The notes: generated by a model not told the origin, from the sequence alone. A stretch of 64,000 nucleotides of DNA from Caldicellulosiruptor kronotskyensis 2002 (GCF_000166775.1 NC_014720.1:521501-585500); one strand, 5' to 3'. Shown: positions 51,152-62,082, counted from the first letter of the stretch. A program made the numbers and translations.

Positions 51152-52549
51152 ATGGAACTCCCAAAGAAAATAATAGGTGAAGCAGTGCTAAAGCAGGTAA
51201 TTAGATATCTTTCGAATAATCCTGAAGAAAACATAGGCAAGATTTTAGACCTTACAGAAAAGATAGTAAGACGTGATAGAGACAAATGGTATATACAGAA
51301 TGCTAAAAAGTATCTGCTTGACCCAAATAGCTCTTGGCATCACTATGCAATGAGGATTATCAAGGAAACAAATCCAAGAGTGAGAGAAAGGATTCTCATT
51401 AATTTCTTCCTGAATGCTGGTTTTATAGGTGTTCCAAAACAACTTGAACTCATCAAGAAATATGACATAAATATTCCATATGCAATTTTAATTGACCCGA
51501 CAGCTGCATGTAACCTGCACTGCAAGGGATGTTGGGCAGGAGAGTATCACAAAGCTGCAAAACTTGATTATGAAATACTTGACAGGGTTGTAAAAGAGGC
51601 TCAGGAGCTTGGAATTTACTTTATAATCTTCTCAGGTGGAGAGCCACTTCTGAGAAAAGACGATATTCTAAAACTTTGTGAAAAGTACGAGGATACAGTA
51701 TTCCTATCATTTACAAATGCTACTTTGATTGACGATGATTTCATCGACAAGGTTGCAAAAGTGGGCAACTTGGCATTTGCCATTAGCATAGACGGATTTG
51801 AAAAGTCAACAGATGAAAGACGTGGTCAAGGTGTATTCAAGAAGGTTGTAACTGCAATGGAAAAACTCAAAGAAGCAGGCGTTGTGTTTGGATTTTCAAC
51901 AACATATCATAGGTACAATGTCGAAGAGGTATCTTCTGATGAATATATAGATTTCTTGATAGAAAAAGGAGCAAAGTTTGGCTGGTACTTCACATATGTT
52001 CCTGTTGGCAAGGATGCGGATATATCATACATGGCAACACCAGAGCAAAGAGCGTACATGTATAGAAGGATAGAAGAGATAAGATGGTCAAAACCAATAT
52101 TTGTACTTGACTTCTGGAACGATGGCGAGCCAGCTGGTGGGTGCATTGCGGGCGGAAGAAGATACCTTCATATCAATGCAAACGGTGATGTTGAACCTTG
52201 TGCATTTATCCACTTTTCAAATGTCAATATAAAAGAATGTTCGCTTTTGGATGCTTTAAAATCTCCACTATTTATGGCATACAGAAAGAATATTCCATTT
52301 AATGAGAACCATCTGCGACCATGTCCTATGATAGACAATCCGCTCAAGCTCAAACAGATTGTTGAAGAATCTGGTGCGCATCCAACACAAATTGGTGGTG
52401 AGACAGAGACAGCTGAAGAACTTGCAAACAAACTTATTGAATATTCAGAGGCTTGGGGCAGGGTTGCAGATAAGCTTTGGGAGCAGAGAAAACAAGGTGT
52501 TCCTCAGAATAAGGTTGATTTGTCTGTTATTGAAGAGATTAAAAGATGA
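51152..52549 (+). CDS. Radical SAM enzyme of unknown function
   Basis: A 465-residue protein. The N-terminal 100 residues form a helical domain unlike simple radical SAM enzymes. The cluster motif CNLHCKGC (Cys120, Cys124, Cys127) is preceded by ILIDPTAA and followed by FSGGEPLLR. A later Cys-containing region (GGCIAGGRRYLHINANGDVEPC and a CP pair near residue 392; read as two short pieces) resembles a SPASM-type auxiliary cluster domain, implying peptide or lipid modification. It does not look like the known peptide-maturation enzymes I can recall. A role in membrane-spanning lipid synthesis is possible in a thermophile, with plsY next door, but this is speculation. AAAGGGGTGA precedes the ATG. 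Confidence 0.7.
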   Translation: MELPKKIIGEAVLKQVIRYLSNNPEENIGKILDLTEKIVRRDRDKWYIQNAKKYLLDPNSSWHHYAMRIIKETNPRVRERILINFFLNAGFIGVPKQLELIKKYDINIPYAILIDPTAACNLHCKGCWAGEYHKAAKLDYEILDRVVKEAQELGIYFIIFSGGEPLLRKDDILKLCEKYEDTVFLSFTNATLIDDDFIDKVAKVGNLAFAISIDGFEKSTDERRGQGVFKKVVTAMEKLKEAGVVFGFSTTYHRYNVEEVSSDEYIDFLIEKGAKFGWYFTYVPVGKDADISYMATPEQRAYMYRRIEEIRWSKPIFVLDFWNDGEPAGGCIAGGRRYLHINANGDVEPCAFIHFSNVNIKECSLLDALKSPLFMAYRKNIPFNENHLRPCPMIDNPLKLKQIVEESGAHPTQIGGETETAEELANKLIEYSEAWGRVADKLWEQRKQGVPQNKVDLSVIEEIKR

Positions 52550-52572
52550 AATTGGCGAAAGAAATTTTAGTT

Positions 52573-52614
52573 AAAGCAAGCTATTTCCCCAGAAAGGAAT
52601 GGCTTGCTTTTTTT
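52573..52614 (+). terminator. Terminator of the radical SAM gene
   Basis: A 9-bp stem (52573-52581 with 52602-52610) followed by TTTT. The right half lies inside the last codons of the convergent plsY gene. Confidence 0.85.
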
Positions 52615-53204
52615 ATCGTATTTTTTATTACCTTTATGATATCTATTGGAATAGACGGAGTCCTCAATTGACGATATGTTAAGAAGAGGCAAAGCATACT
52701 TAGAAATATTATGTCATTTGCATTGGTATTAAAAAGCACTGCAAAAAGTATTACAGACCATATTCCCAGGACTGTTCCTATGTTGTCTTTTCTGAAAACC
52801 AAAAGTCCCAAAAAAGTGCCCAGACAGAAGAATATCACAGGCAAAACTCCATACAAAAATAGCAGAATTCCCATAGTGCTCGCGATTGATTTTCCCCCTT
52901 TTAGTTTAAGAAAAATTGAGTAAGCATGCCCTAATACCACCATGAAAGCACATACGTACACCGGTAATTTTTGTGGATAAAAGATTGTATTTGCGATGTA
53001 TATGGTAAAGTAACCTTTTGAGATATCCAATATCAAAGATGGGATACCTGCTTTTATTCCTGCCACTCTGAATGCATTTGTGGCACCAGGATTATTATCA
53101 TAAAAATGGGTAATGTCTTTATTAAAAAATTTCTTTGTGATAATATACGAAAAAGGAATACTTCCTATCAAAAAAGCAAAGAAGTAAAAAACAAACTCTT
53201 TCAT
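52581..53204 (-). CDS. plsY: Acyl-phosphate:glycerol-3-phosphate acyltransferase
   Basis: A 207-residue membrane enzyme for the first acylation in phospholipid synthesis. GSIPFSYIITKKF, NNPGATNAFRVAG and the phosphate/acyl site GHAYSIFLKLKGGKS are the conserved cytoplasmic loops, and about five membrane spans are seen. The second motif reads GGKSIAST, where most PlsY have GGKGVAT, a small deviation. The start at 53204 is chosen as the first ATG; no strong ribosome-binding site is visible and a TTG at 53228 is possible. The 3' end overlaps the radical SAM terminator. Confidence 0.85.
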   Translation of the reverse strand: MKEFVFYFFAFLIGSIPFSYIITKKFFNKDITHFYDNNPGATNAFRVAGIKAGIPSLILDISKGYFTIYIANTIFYPQKLPVYVCAFMVVLGHAYSIFLKLKGGKSIASTMGILLFLYGVLPVIFFCLGTFLGLLVFRKDNIGTVLGIWSVILFAVLFNTNANDIIFLSMLCLFLTYRQLRTPSIPIDIIKVIKNTIKKASHSFLGK

Positions 53205-53303
53205 TTTCAAAAATTGGTTTTCCCACAATAGTATTTAATAATATTTTAATGTATTTTGAGTTATCTATAAAGATTAAAAACCAAAACCGGTGGTGAAGTT
53301 TTT

Positions 53304-54659
53304 ATGAAAAAGATAAGAGACGGTGTTTATACAAACGATTATGCCATATTCTTCATGACAGAAGAAATTTTAAAGGACCTTGACGAAGGGGTGCTCCAGC
53401 AGGCAAAAAACGCATCCCAAATTCCAAATGTAGAATTTTTGGGCTATACACCAGATGCACACATAGGCAAAGGTACTTCAATTGGCACAATAATTGTCTG
53501 GGACATGTCAAAGGCGTGGATTTCACCAACAATTGTTGGTGTTGACATAGGCTGTGGTATGAGACTGATTCTGACAGACAAGTTTGCAGATGATATAGAT
53601 AAAGCACTTTTGAAGAAAATAATGGATGAGGTAGAAGATTTGATTCCAACAGGTGTTGGTAAGAAAAACAAAAAGATAGCTCTTTCCAAGACAAAGTATG
53701 AAGAGTATCTTCAAAATACAGAGATTGATAAGGACATTTCAGACAAGATGGTTCTCATTCATGAGTTTGACCTTGACACAATACCGGATGAGGCTTATGA
53801 GATTGGTAAAGAGCAGTTTGCAACCTTGGGTGGAGGCAACCACTTTATAGAGTTTCAAAAACTTCATGTCATAGATAAAATTATTGCAGAAAAATGGGGA
53901 CTTTTCGATGGGCAGTTTGTTGTGATGATACATTCTGGTTCGAGAAGGTTTGGAGCGGTCATTGGCGATTATTATCAAAAGAAATTTAAAGACGTTATGA
54001 AATCCAAGGGTATCACTACGCCAGACCCGCAGCTTACCTTTTTGCCAATTGACAACAAGGTTGCAAAAGATTATATTAAAGCTATGCAGTCAGCAGCTAT
54101 TTATGCAAAAATAAATAGACATTATATGAGCAACTTTATAATATCAGTCTTAGAAAAACACTCAATTGACGCTTGGGTTTTGTATGACGTTGCACATAAC
54201 ATTGCATACATGGAAAGATTTGCAAACAGAGAAAAGCTTGTTATAAGAAAAGGGGCAACAAGAGCATTACCGCCAAACCACTATTTGATTCCGAATCCTA
54301 AATTTGCTGAGACAGGACATCCTGTGATTTTACCTGGCAGTATGGGTTCAAGTTCATATCTTATGAGGGGAATTGAGGACAATATAATAAGTTATCATAC
54401 AGTCAACCATGGAGCAGGCAGGGTTTTATCACGAACAAAGGCAAAAAAGACAATTTCCATTGAAGAATTTTCAAAAGCTTTAAAACAGGGGCAAAGCGGA
54501 GAGATTCTTATAAACACTAAAAACCTAAAAGATTTTTTAGATGAAAGTCCACAGAGTTACAAAGACATTGAACTTGTGATAAATTCAGTAATTACATCCA
54601 GGCTTGCTACTCCTGTTGCCAAAATGGAGCCGCTTGGAGTCATAAAAGGAAAAGATTAA
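53304..54659 (+). CDS. rtcB: RtcB-type RNA-splicing ligase
   Basis: A 451-residue GTP-dependent ligase joining 2',3'-cyclic phosphate (or 3'-phosphate) and 5'-OH RNA ends. Metal and guanylate-binding motifs are intact: GVDIGCGMRL, GGGNHFIEF, HSGSRRFG, YDVAHNIA, RKGATRALP, PGSMGSSSYL and NHGAGRVLSR, the last holding the histidine that carries GMP. It has no RtcA or archease neighbour. In bacteria it probably repairs cleaved RNA, for instance tRNAs cut by toxins such as HEPN RNases. It starts with GGTGGTG upstream and precedes dprA by 31 bases. Confidence 0.93.
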   Translation: MKKIRDGVYTNDYAIFFMTEEILKDLDEGVLQQAKNASQIPNVEFLGYTPDAHIGKGTSIGTIIVWDMSKAWISPTIVGVDIGCGMRLILTDKFADDIDKALLKKIMDEVEDLIPTGVGKKNKKIALSKTKYEEYLQNTEIDKDISDKMVLIHEFDLDTIPDEAYEIGKEQFATLGGGNHFIEFQKLHVIDKIIAEKWGLFDGQFVVMIHSGSRRFGAVIGDYYQKKFKDVMKSKGITTPDPQLTFLPIDNKVAKDYIKAMQSAAIYAKINRHYMSNFIISVLEKHSIDAWVLYDVAHNIAYMERFANREKLVIRKGATRALPPNHYLIPNPKFAETGHPVILPGSMGSSSYLMRGIEDNIISYHTVNHGAGRVLSRTKAKKTISIEEFSKALKQGQSGEILINTKNLKDFLDESPQSYKDIELVINSVITSRLATPVAKMEPLGVIKGKD

Positions 54660-54690
54660 CAATATTACATGGTGTAGGATGAGGTAGAAA

Positions 54691-55788
54691 ATGAACAGAG
54701 AAGAACTCATTTATTCTTTGTGGCTTTACAGCATAAAAGGGATAGGTCCTAAAAAGTTCAGGCAGATAAAGAATAAGTATAAAAGTCTAAAAGATGCTTA
54801 TCTTAATAAAAAAGAGTTGGAAGTCGAAGGTATTATTGGCGCAGTAAAAGACGAAATAAAAAATTCTGACTTGCAGAGGGCTGAAAAAATTCTTGAATTT
54901 TGTGAGAAAAATAGTATAAATATAATACTTGAAGACGATGAGCTGTATCCAGATGAGTTCAAAGTTTTTGACCATGCACCAGTTATGCTCTTTGTAAAAG
55001 GGGATGCAAAGCTTCTTAAATTTCCTCGAAAAATTTCAATAGTCGGCACACGAGAACCAACTTATTATGGCAAGAAAGTTGCAAAAGAACTGGCAAGTCT
55101 TTTGACTTCCTTAGAAATTTTGGTTGTTAGCGGAATGGCAAGGGGGATTGACAGCTTTTGTCATGCAGGGGCACTTGAAAATGGGAAGACAGTAGCTGTT
55201 TTGGGTTGTGGAGTTGATATTGTATATCCAAAAGAAAATTTAAAGCTTTACCGTCAGATTATAGAAAATGGATGTGTTGTGTCTGAGTTTTTGCCAGGTA
55301 CTCTGCCGGAGAAAATGAACTTTCCCCAGAGAAACAGAATTGTTGCGATGTTTTCACCTTGCTTGGTTGTAATTGAAGCATCAACCAAAAGTGGCACTTT
55401 TTCAACAGTTGACTTTGCTTTGGAGCAGGGGAAAGAGGTATTTGCTGTGCCTGGCAACATATTTTCGCAAAAGAGTAGTGGTACAAACAGGCTCATAAAA
55501 GAGGGTGCAAGGATTATATGTTCATATGAGGATTTTCTTGAGGACATAAAGGAGATTTATACTTTAAAACCTGCCCAGCTAAGCTTTGATGCAAATGAAG
55601 ATGAAGAAGAGCTGACAGATGATGAGAAAAGATTGATAAAGCTTTTAGATGAAAATGGTGAGATGCACGTAGAAAGTTTGATTGCGCTAACAGGATGGGA
55701 ACCTGGCAAGCTTGCAAGTTTAATTACTTCGCTTGAGATAAAGGCGAAGGTTGTAAGAGGACGAGGAAACATAATTTCTAAACTTTAA
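54691..55788 (+). CDS. dprA: DNA processing protein DprA
   Basis: A 365-residue protein that loads RecA on incoming single-stranded DNA during transformation. The N-terminal SAM-like helices (LYSIKGIGPKKF) lead to the Rossmann-like DNA-binding core with GTREPTYYGKK, SGMARGIDSFCH, GCGVDIVYP and MNFPQRNRIVA, and a C-terminal winged helix (about 300-365) is present. It heads the block dprA-topA-trmFO-hslVU-codY-flg, the same order as in Bacillus. Confidence 0.95.
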   Translation: MNREELIYSLWLYSIKGIGPKKFRQIKNKYKSLKDAYLNKKELEVEGIIGAVKDEIKNSDLQRAEKILEFCEKNSINIILEDDELYPDEFKVFDHAPVMLFVKGDAKLLKFPRKISIVGTREPTYYGKKVAKELASLLTSLEILVVSGMARGIDSFCHAGALENGKTVAVLGCGVDIVYPKENLKLYRQIIENGCVVSEFLPGTLPEKMNFPQRNRIVAMFSPCLVVIEASTKSGTFSTVDFALEQGKEVFAVPGNIFSQKSSGTNRLIKEGARIICSYEDFLEDIKEIYTLKPAQLSFDANEDEEELTDDEKRLIKLLDENGEMHVESLIALTGWEPGKLASLITSLEIKAKVVRGRGNIISKL

Positions 55789-55819
55789 AAGAATTCTGTT
55801 TACAGGGGGTAAAATTCTG

Positions 55820-57901
55820 TTGAAAAAACTTGTCATTGTAGAGTCACCTGCAAAGGCAAAAACAATTGCAAAGTATCTTGGTAAAGAGTTTAAAGTAGAA
55901 GCTTCAATGGGGCATGTAAGAGACCTTCCCAAGAGTGATTTGGGCGTTGATATAGAAAATGGTTTTGTCCCTAAGTATATAAACATCAGAGGTAAGGCAG
56001 ATGTAATAAACAGGCTAAAAAAATCTGCACAAGAAGCAGAGAAGGTTTACCTTGCAACAGACCCCGACAGGGAAGGCGAGGCAATCTCATGGCATTTAGC
56101 AACTATTTTAGGGCTTGATACAAACGATAATGTGAGAATTACATTCAATGAGATAACAAAAAAGGCTGTACAGGAATCTTTGAAAAATGCAAGGCCAATT
56201 GACCAGAACTTAGTTAATGCCCAGCAAGCCAGAAGAGTTTTAGACAGACTTGTCGGCTACAAGCTAAGTCCATTTTTGTGGGAAAAGGTCAAGGGTGGAC
56301 TTTCTGCAGGAAGGGTGCAGTCTGTTGCAACAAGGCTTGTGGTTGAAAGAGAAGAGGAGATAGAAAATTTTAAGCCTGAAGAGTACTGGACCTTAGAAGC
56401 TGTATTTAAAAAAGATGTCCAAGAGTTTAAGGCAAAGTTCTATGGAGATAAGAAAGGGAAGATAGAGCTAAAAAACCAAGATCAGGTTCAAAAAATTGAA
56501 GAAAAGATAAAAAATAAAGAATTCAAGGTTGTAAAGATAAAGGTGTCAGAGAAGAAGAAAAGTCCGCCCCCACCTTTTATAACAAGCACACTTCAGCAGG
56601 AGGCATCAAGAAAACTGAGATTTACTCCTGCAAAGACAATGGCAGTTGCGCAGATGCTGTATGAAGGTGTTGAGATAAAAGGTGAGGGAAGTGTTGGACT
56701 TATAACATATATGAGAACAGATTCAACAAGGGTTTCTGAAGAGGCACAGCAGGCAGCAAGAAGTCTTATCGTACAGAAGTTTGGCAAAGAATATATTCCT
56801 GAAAAGCCGAGGGTTTACAAAACAAAAAAAGATGCGCAGGACGCTCATGAGGCTATAAGACCTACTTATTTGGATATGGACCCTGAGAGTATAAAAGATT
56901 CTCTGACTCTTGATCAGTACAAGCTGTACAAACTCATTTATGACAGATTTTTAGCGTCGCAGATGGAAAGTAGCATATATGAAGTTCTTTCAGCCGAGCT
57001 TGAAGTTGAAGGTTATATTTTTAGACTAACAGGTTCAAAGCTCAAGTTTGCAGGGTTTATGGAAGTATATGTTGAAGGTAAGGATACAGAAGATGAAGAG
57101 GAGGAAAATCAGCTTCCAGAAATTAGAGAAGGAGAGACTTTAAAGCCCATAAAACTTGAGAGCAAACAGCATTTTACTCAACCGCCTTCTCGCTATACTG
57201 AAGCAACCTTAATAAAGGCTTTAGAAGAAAAGGGGATAGGAAGACCCAGCACATACGCTCCAACAATCCAGACAATTCTGGAGAGAGGATATGTTGCCAA
57301 AGAAGATAGGTTTTTAAAACCAACCGAATTGGGCAGAATTGTAACAAATATACTTAAAGAATATTTCAAAGACATAATAGACATTGAATTTACTGCAGAG
57401 CTTGAGAGCAACCTTGACAAAATTGAGGAAGGAAAACTTGAGTGGACAGAGGTGGTAAAAAAATACTACCAGCCACTTGAAAAAGAACTTGAGATAGCAC
57501 GAGCTACTTTGCTAAAGGTTAAGGTTGAGGATGAGGAGACAGACATTGTATGCGAAAACTGTGGAAGAAAAATGGTGATAAAAAAAGGTAGATACGGAAA
57601 GTTCTTGGCATGTCCAGGATATCCTGAATGCAAAAACACAAAACCTTATTACGATTACCTTGATGTGTTGTGTCCAAAGTGCGGCAAGAGGATAATAGAA
57701 AAGAAGTCCAAAAAGGGCAAGAGATATTACACGTGCGAGGGGTATCCTGACTGTGACCTAATTTTGTGGGAAAAACCAGTCAAAAACTGTCCGAAGTGTG
57801 GCAGTCTCATGTTTGAAAAGGGCAAGAAAGGGAATAAAAAGCTTGTATGTTCAAATGAAAACTGTGCTTACCAAGAAAAAACGGGGGAAAAAGGTGAGTA
57901 A
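55820..57901 (+). CDS. topA: DNA topoisomerase I
   Basis: A 693-residue type IA topoisomerase relaxing negative supercoils. The Toprim motifs are [13 protein letters not shown] and [11 protein letters not shown], and the catalytic tyrosine lies in [12 protein letters not shown]. Three C-terminal zinc ribbons follow ([24 protein letters not shown], each with a second Cys pair). Length and order are normal. The start is a TTG at 55820 with CAGGGGGT upstream; no ATG fits the conserved KKLVIVESP opening. Confidence 0.96.
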   Translation: MKKLVIVESPAKAKTIAKYLGKEFKVEASMGHVRDLPKSDLGVDIENGFVPKYINIRGKADVINRLKKSAQEAEKVYLATDPDREGEAISWHLATILGLDTNDNVRITFNEITKKAVQESLKNARPIDQNLVNAQQARRVLDRLVGYKLSPFLWEKVKGGLSAGRVQSVATRLVVEREEEIENFKPEEYWTLEAVFKKDVQEFKAKFYGDKKGKIELKNQDQVQKIEEKIKNKEFKVVKIKVSEKKKSPPPPFITSTLQQEASRKLRFTPAKTMAVAQMLYEGVEIKGEGSVGLITYMRTDSTRVSEEAQQAARSLIVQKFGKEYIPEKPRVYKTKKDAQDAHEAIRPTYLDMDPESIKDSLTLDQYKLYKLIYDRFLASQMESSIYEVLSAELEVEGYIFRLTGSKLKFAGFMEVYVEGKDTEDEEEENQLPEIREGETLKPIKLESKQHFTQPPSRYTEATLIKALEEKGIGRPSTYAPTIQTILERGYVAKEDRFLKPTELGRIVTNILKEYFKDIIDIEFTAELESNLDKIEEGKLEWTEVVKKYYQPLEKELEIARATLLKVKVEDEETDIVCENCGRKMVIKKGRYGKFLACPGYPECKNTKPYYDYLDVLCPKCGKRIIEKKSKKGKRYYTCEGYPDCDLILWEKPVKNCPKCGSLMFEKGKKGNKKLVCSNENCAYQEKTGEKGE

Positions 57902-57906
57902 TTGAT

Positions 57907-59217
57907 ATGGAAATTGTAGTTATTGGAGCTGGGCTTGCAGGTGTTGAAGCAGCGAATGTAATCACAAAGTTTGGAATAAAGGTAAAACTTTTTGAGATGA
58001 AACCCAAAAAGTTTTCGCCTGCGCACAAAATAGATAACTTTGCAGAGCTTGTATGCAGCAACTCTTTAAAATCTAAACTTTTGACAAATGCATCTGGGCT
58101 TTTAAAGGAAGAGATGAAGGTGTTCGGTTCGCTTGTGATGGAAGCAGCAGAGGCAACTTCAGTTGAGGCAGGACAGGCTTTGGCAGTTGACAGGTACAAG
58201 TTTTCAGAGTATATAACCCAAAGAATAAAACAAAATGGGCTAATTAGCGTAATTCATGAAGAGGTGACAGAAGTTCCAAGGGACAAGGTTGTAGTGGTCA
58301 GCACAGGACCTCTTACAACAGAAAGTCTTCTTTCTGATATTTCAAAGCTATGTAATAGCAAAAATCTTTATTTTTTTGATGCTGCAGCACCAATTGTGCT
58401 CAAAGACTCCATAGACTTTTCAAAAGCGTTTTTTGCCTCACGCTATAACAAAGGTTCAAATGACTATATAAACTGTCCAATGACCAAAGAAGAATATGAA
58501 AGGTTTTACTGGGAACTTGTAAATGCTGAAGTTATAGAAGTTAAAGATTTTGAAAAGGACCTGCTGTTTGAAGGCTGTATGCCGATTGAAGAGATGGCAA
58601 GACGTGGTATTGATACAATGAGGTATGGTCCGCTAAAGCCGGTTGGAATTATTGACCCAAGAACTGGTAAGATGCCTTACGCTGTTGTACAGCTGAGAAA
58701 AGACACCCAGGATGGAAAACTTTATAACATGGTAGGGTTTCAGACAAGACTTAAATGGGGCGAACAAAAAAGGGTTTTCAGGCTAATTCCCGGCCTTGAG
58801 AATGCTGAGTTTGTGAGATATGGTGTGATGCACAAAAATTCTTATATTAACTCACCTGAAGTGCTGACTAAATACCTTTTTCTCAAAAAATATCCAAACA
58901 TATTCTTTGCAGGTCAAATAACAGGTGTTGAAGGGTATTTGGAGTCTGCATCAACTGGTATCATTGCAGGGATTAATGCAGCAAGACAGATTTTAGGGAA
59001 AGAGCCTATAAGTTTGCCACCCAACACTTGCATTGGAGCTCTTATAGAGTATATTACAACACCCAAAAAAGATTTTCAGCCCATGAACGCTAACTATGGT
59101 ATAATATCAATTGATGATGAAATTTCAAAGATTAAAGACAAAGAGAAAAGAAAACTTTTGATTGCTCAAAAATCTTTAAACATTTGCAGAGAATTAGCCA
59201 ACAAAATCTTTGAATAA
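57907..59217 (+). CDS. trmFO: Folate-dependent tRNA U54 methyltransferase TrmFO
   Basis: A 436-residue FAD protein that makes ribothymidine 54 in tRNA using methylenetetrahydrofolate. The dinucleotide fold begins [43 protein letters not shown] and [17 protein letters not shown] are diagnostic, and the catalytic cysteines are in CSNS and CMPIEEMA. It starts 5 bases after topA. In Bacillus a xerC/codV gene separates it from hslV; here there is none. Confidence 0.95.
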   Translation: MEIVVIGAGLAGVEAANVITKFGIKVKLFEMKPKKFSPAHKIDNFAELVCSNSLKSKLLTNASGLLKEEMKVFGSLVMEAAEATSVEAGQALAVDRYKFSEYITQRIKQNGLISVIHEEVTEVPRDKVVVVSTGPLTTESLLSDISKLCNSKNLYFFDAAAPIVLKDSIDFSKAFFASRYNKGSNDYINCPMTKEEYERFYWELVNAEVIEVKDFEKDLLFEGCMPIEEMARRGIDTMRYGPLKPVGIIDPRTGKMPYAVVQLRKDTQDGKLYNMVGFQTRLKWGEQKRVFRLIPGLENAEFVRYGVMHKNSYINSPEVLTKYLFLKKYPNIFFAGQITGVEGYLESASTGIIAGINAARQILGKEPISLPPNTCIGALIEYITTPKKDFQPMNANYGIISIDDEISKIKDKEKRKLLIAQKSLNICRELANKIFE

Positions 59218-59240
59218 TTTAGAGTTTATGGAGGTTTGCT

Positions 59241-59771
59241 ATGTTTCATGCAACAACAATAGTGGCTGTAAAAAAAGGCGAAAGTGTTGCCATCGCTGGT
59301 GATGGTCAGGTTACATTTTCCCAGAATATGATAATGAAATCTACAGCTAAGAAGGTCAGAAAACTTTACAATGGCAAGGTTTTGGTTGGTTTTGCAGGGT
59401 CTGTTGCAGACGCAATAACCCTGTGTGAAAAGTTTGAAGAAAAGCTTGAACAAAATAGCGGCAATTTACAAAAGAGCGTTGTTGAGCTTGCAAAGGAGTG
59501 GCGGCAGGACAAAATCCTAAGACGCTTAGAAGCCCTCATGGTTGTAGCAGACAAAGATCACCTTTTTGTGGTATCAGGAAGCGGCGAGGTTGTCGAGCCG
59601 GATGACAACATTGCTGCGATTGGTTCTGGTGGGCCATATGCCTTGGCAGCTGCAAGAGCACTTTTGCAGAGCACTGACCTTTCTGCCGCTGAAATTGCCA
59701 GAAAAGCTTTGGAGATTGCGGCATCCATTTGTGTGTATACAAACAACAATATTACAGTTTTGGAATTGTAG
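59241..59771 (+). CDS. hslV: HslV/ClpQ peptidase subunit
   Basis: A 176-residue N-terminal-nucleophile protease, partner of HslU. The opening [10 protein letters not shown] indicates that four residues must be removed to expose Thr5 as the nucleophile. GDGQVTF and GFAGSVADA are the conserved core. In Bacillus subtilis a serine at the N-terminus is reported instead; here no such serine exists, so a threonine nucleophile is expected. GGAGG sits upstream of the ATG. HslU follows after 10 bases. Confidence 0.94.
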   Translation: MFHATTIVAVKKGESVAIAGDGQVTFSQNMIMKSTAKKVRKLYNGKVLVGFAGSVADAITLCEKFEEKLEQNSGNLQKSVVELAKEWRQDKILRRLEALMVVADKDHLFVVSGSGEVVEPDDNIAAIGSGGPYALAAARALLQSTDLSAAEIARKALEIAASICVYTNNNITVLEL

Positions 59772-59781
59772 GTGATAAGAT

Positions 59782-61179
59782 ATGATGGAATTAACTCCTC
59801 AGGAGATTGTAAGAGAACTTGACAAGTATATAGTTGGGCAAGATAGGGCAAAAAAGTGTGTTGCCATTGCCCTTCGAAATAGGTACAGGCGCGCAAAGCT
59901 TCCCAAGGAGCTTCAGGATGAGATAACGCCAAAGAACATCTTGATGGTAGGGCCAACAGGTGTTGGTAAGACAGAGATTGCAAGAAGGCTTGCAAAGCTT
60001 GTAAATGCTCCGTTTGTAAAAGTTGAAGCAACAAAGTTTACTGAGGTTGGATATGTTGGAAGAGATGTAGATTCAATGGTTCGAGACCTTGTTGAAAATG
60101 CAATATCCTTAGTTAAAAGCGAGTACATGGAAAGAATGAAAGAAAGAGCAAAAGCTCTTGTTGAGGACAGAATTTTGGAGATATTAATTCCTGAACCTCA
60201 GGCAAGAAAAGCAGGATTTAAAAATCCGTTTGAAGCGCTTTTTGGTGCCACCTCACAAGAGATGGAGCAAAGTTATCAGACAACAGATGACTACATTAGA
60301 ACGCAAAGAGAGATTTTGCGTGAAAAACTTCGATCTGGTGAGCTTGAGGACAAGGTGATTGAGGTTGAGGTTGAAGATACTGTAAAACCTCCTTTTGAAA
60401 TGATTATGGGGACAATTTCTGATGAGATGGGGATTTCTTTCCAGGATGTTTTTGGGTCGCTCTTCCCAAAGAAGAAAAAAAAGAAAAAGATGACAATAAG
60501 GGAAGCACGAGAGGTTTTAGAGCAGGAAGAGTACAACAAACTTATTGACATGGATGAGGTTATAAAAGAAGCTATTCAAAGAGCTGAGCAACATGGGATC
60601 ATCTTTATTGATGAGATAGACAAGATTGCAGGAAAAGGTTCAAGTGTTGGTCCTGATGTGTCAAGAGAAGGTGTGCAAAGAGACATTCTTCCCATTGTTG
60701 AGGGAAGCACTGTTATGACAAAATACGGTCCTGTAAAGACAGACCATATTCTGTTTATTGCAGCTGGAGCTTTTCATGTTGCAAAGGTTTCTGACTTGAT
60801 ACCAGAACTTCAGGGAAGGTTTCCAGTTGTTGTAGAACTAAGTCCTTTGACAGAAGAGGATTTCAAAAAGATATTAACACAGCCAAAGAATGCAATTATA
60901 AAGCAATATATTGAGCTTATGAAAACAGAGGGTGTAAATATTACCTTTACAGATGATGCAATAGAGGCAATTGCAAAGGTTGCTGTGAAGATAAATGAGC
61001 AGAGCGAAAATATCGGTGCGCGAAGACTTCACACTGTTGTTGAAAAAATAATGGAAGACATTTCGTTTGAATATGCAAATGTTGAAAAACCAGTAGACCT
61101 TGTGATTGACAAGGATTATGTATATTCGAAGGTTTCGGATATTATAAAGGACAAAGATTTGAGCAGGTTCATAATATAA
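59782..61179 (+). CDS. hslU: HslU/ClpY unfoldase ATPase
   Basis: A 465-residue AAA+ unfoldase that feeds proteins into HslV. Walker [12 protein letters not shown], the pore motif GYVGRD, Walker [12 protein letters not shown], sensor and ARRLHTV motifs are intact, and the C-terminus ends with the family's hydrophobic tail (DLSRFII) that docks in HslV. The I domain (about 110-245) includes an unusual run of nine lysines around residues 233-241. Two adjacent ATGs (59782 and 59785) are possible starts. Confidence 0.95.
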   Translation: MMELTPQEIVRELDKYIVGQDRAKKCVAIALRNRYRRAKLPKELQDEITPKNILMVGPTGVGKTEIARRLAKLVNAPFVKVEATKFTEVGYVGRDVDSMVRDLVENAISLVKSEYMERMKERAKALVEDRILEILIPEPQARKAGFKNPFEALFGATSQEMEQSYQTTDDYIRTQREILREKLRSGELEDKVIEVEVEDTVKPPFEMIMGTISDEMGISFQDVFGSLFPKKKKKKKMTIREAREVLEQEEYNKLIDMDEVIKEAIQRAEQHGIIFIDEIDKIAGKGSSVGPDVSREGVQRDILPIVEGSTVMTKYGPVKTDHILFIAAGAFHVAKVSDLIPELQGRFPVVVELSPLTEEDFKKILTQPKNAIIKQYIELMKTEGVNITFTDDAIEAIAKVAVKINEQSENIGARRLHTVVEKIMEDISFEYANVEKPVDLVIDKDYVYSKVSDIIKDKDLSRFII

Positions 61180-61219
61180 GCCAAGTATCTTCCATAGGAA
61201 TTGGTGAAGGGAGATAAAT

Positions 61220-62020
61220 GTGCCAATGCAGCAGAGTCTTCTTGAAAAAGTTCGGAAACTCAACAGAGTTATCCAAAGTAAGGACAAAGAAGTCTTGGAT
61301 TTTGAAAAGCTGTGCTCTGTTGTTGGTGATGTGACAGATTCGAGTGTATTTTTTATAGACAAGGATGGCAAAGTCATTTGCAAATACATCATGCCTTTTG
61401 TGAATGTGGATATAAAGCTTTCTGAAGAAAAAAAGATAGGTGATAATCTTCAAAAATTTTTCTGGTGGTTTGTGGATACAAGAGCCAATATGAAGTTTTC
61501 AGACATCACCAGGATTGCTGAAATCGAGAGCAAAGTTGGTAGCGAAAACGAACTGCTGTGTACATCTGTCCCTGTGATTGGCGGGGGTAGAAGGTTTGGT
61601 ACAGTTTTGGCGTTCAAAAGTTTTTCATCTTTTACTGAAGAGGATATAATTGTTCTTGAATATGCCTCTACTGTGCTTGGGCTTGAACTTTTGAATCTTT
61701 CAAAAGAAGAAGATGAAGAAGAAAAGAAAAAAAGAGAGATGATAAAATCTGCAATTGAGACACTTTCTATGTCTGAGCTTGAAGCACTTGTGCATATTTT
61801 TGATGAGTTAAAAGGAAACGAAGGGCTTTTGGTTGCAAGCAGAATTGCTGATAAAGTTGGAATTACACGTTCTGTCATTGTAAATGCTCTAAGAAAATTT
61901 GAGAGTGCAGGTCTTATAGAGACAAGGTCGCTTGGACTTAAGGGAACATATATAAAGGTGTTAAATGAAATGGTGAGGGATGAGATAGAAAAACAAAAAG
62001 AAAACCTAAAGTTAAAGTGA
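61220..62020 (+). CDS. codY: CodY nutritional repressor (GTP and branched-chain amino-acid sensing)
   Basis: A 266-residue global regulator. The N-terminal GAF domain (about 1-155) precedes a winged helix with the nearly invariant segment LVASRIADKVGITRSVIVNA. It represses amino-acid synthesis and other stationary-phase genes when GTP and branched-chain amino acids are high. The GTG at 61220 is 6 bases after GGGAG and keeps the MPMQQSLLEK opening; the ATG two codons on is too far from the site. A terminator separates it from the flagellar genes. Confidence 0.95.
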   Translation: MPMQQSLLEKVRKLNRVIQSKDKEVLDFEKLCSVVGDVTDSSVFFIDKDGKVICKYIMPFVNVDIKLSEEKKIGDNLQKFFWWFVDTRANMKFSDITRIAEIESKVGSENELLCTSVPVIGGGRRFGTVLAFKSFSSFTEEDIIVLEYASTVLGLELLNLSKEEDEEEKKKREMIKSAIETLSMSELEALVHIFDELKGNEGLLVASRIADKVGITRSVIVNALRKFESAGLIETRSLGLKGTYIKVLNEMVRDEIEKQKENLKLK

Positions 62021-62030
62021 GGGGAAAGAT

Positions 62031-62082
62031 GAGGATAGTAAGAGGATTTGTAAATTAAGTGCTTCTTGCTATCCTCTTTTTT
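62031..62082 (+). terminator. Terminator after codY
   Basis: An 8-bp core stem (62031-62038 with 62069-62076), extendable with mismatches, followed by TTTTTTT. Confidence 0.78.
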
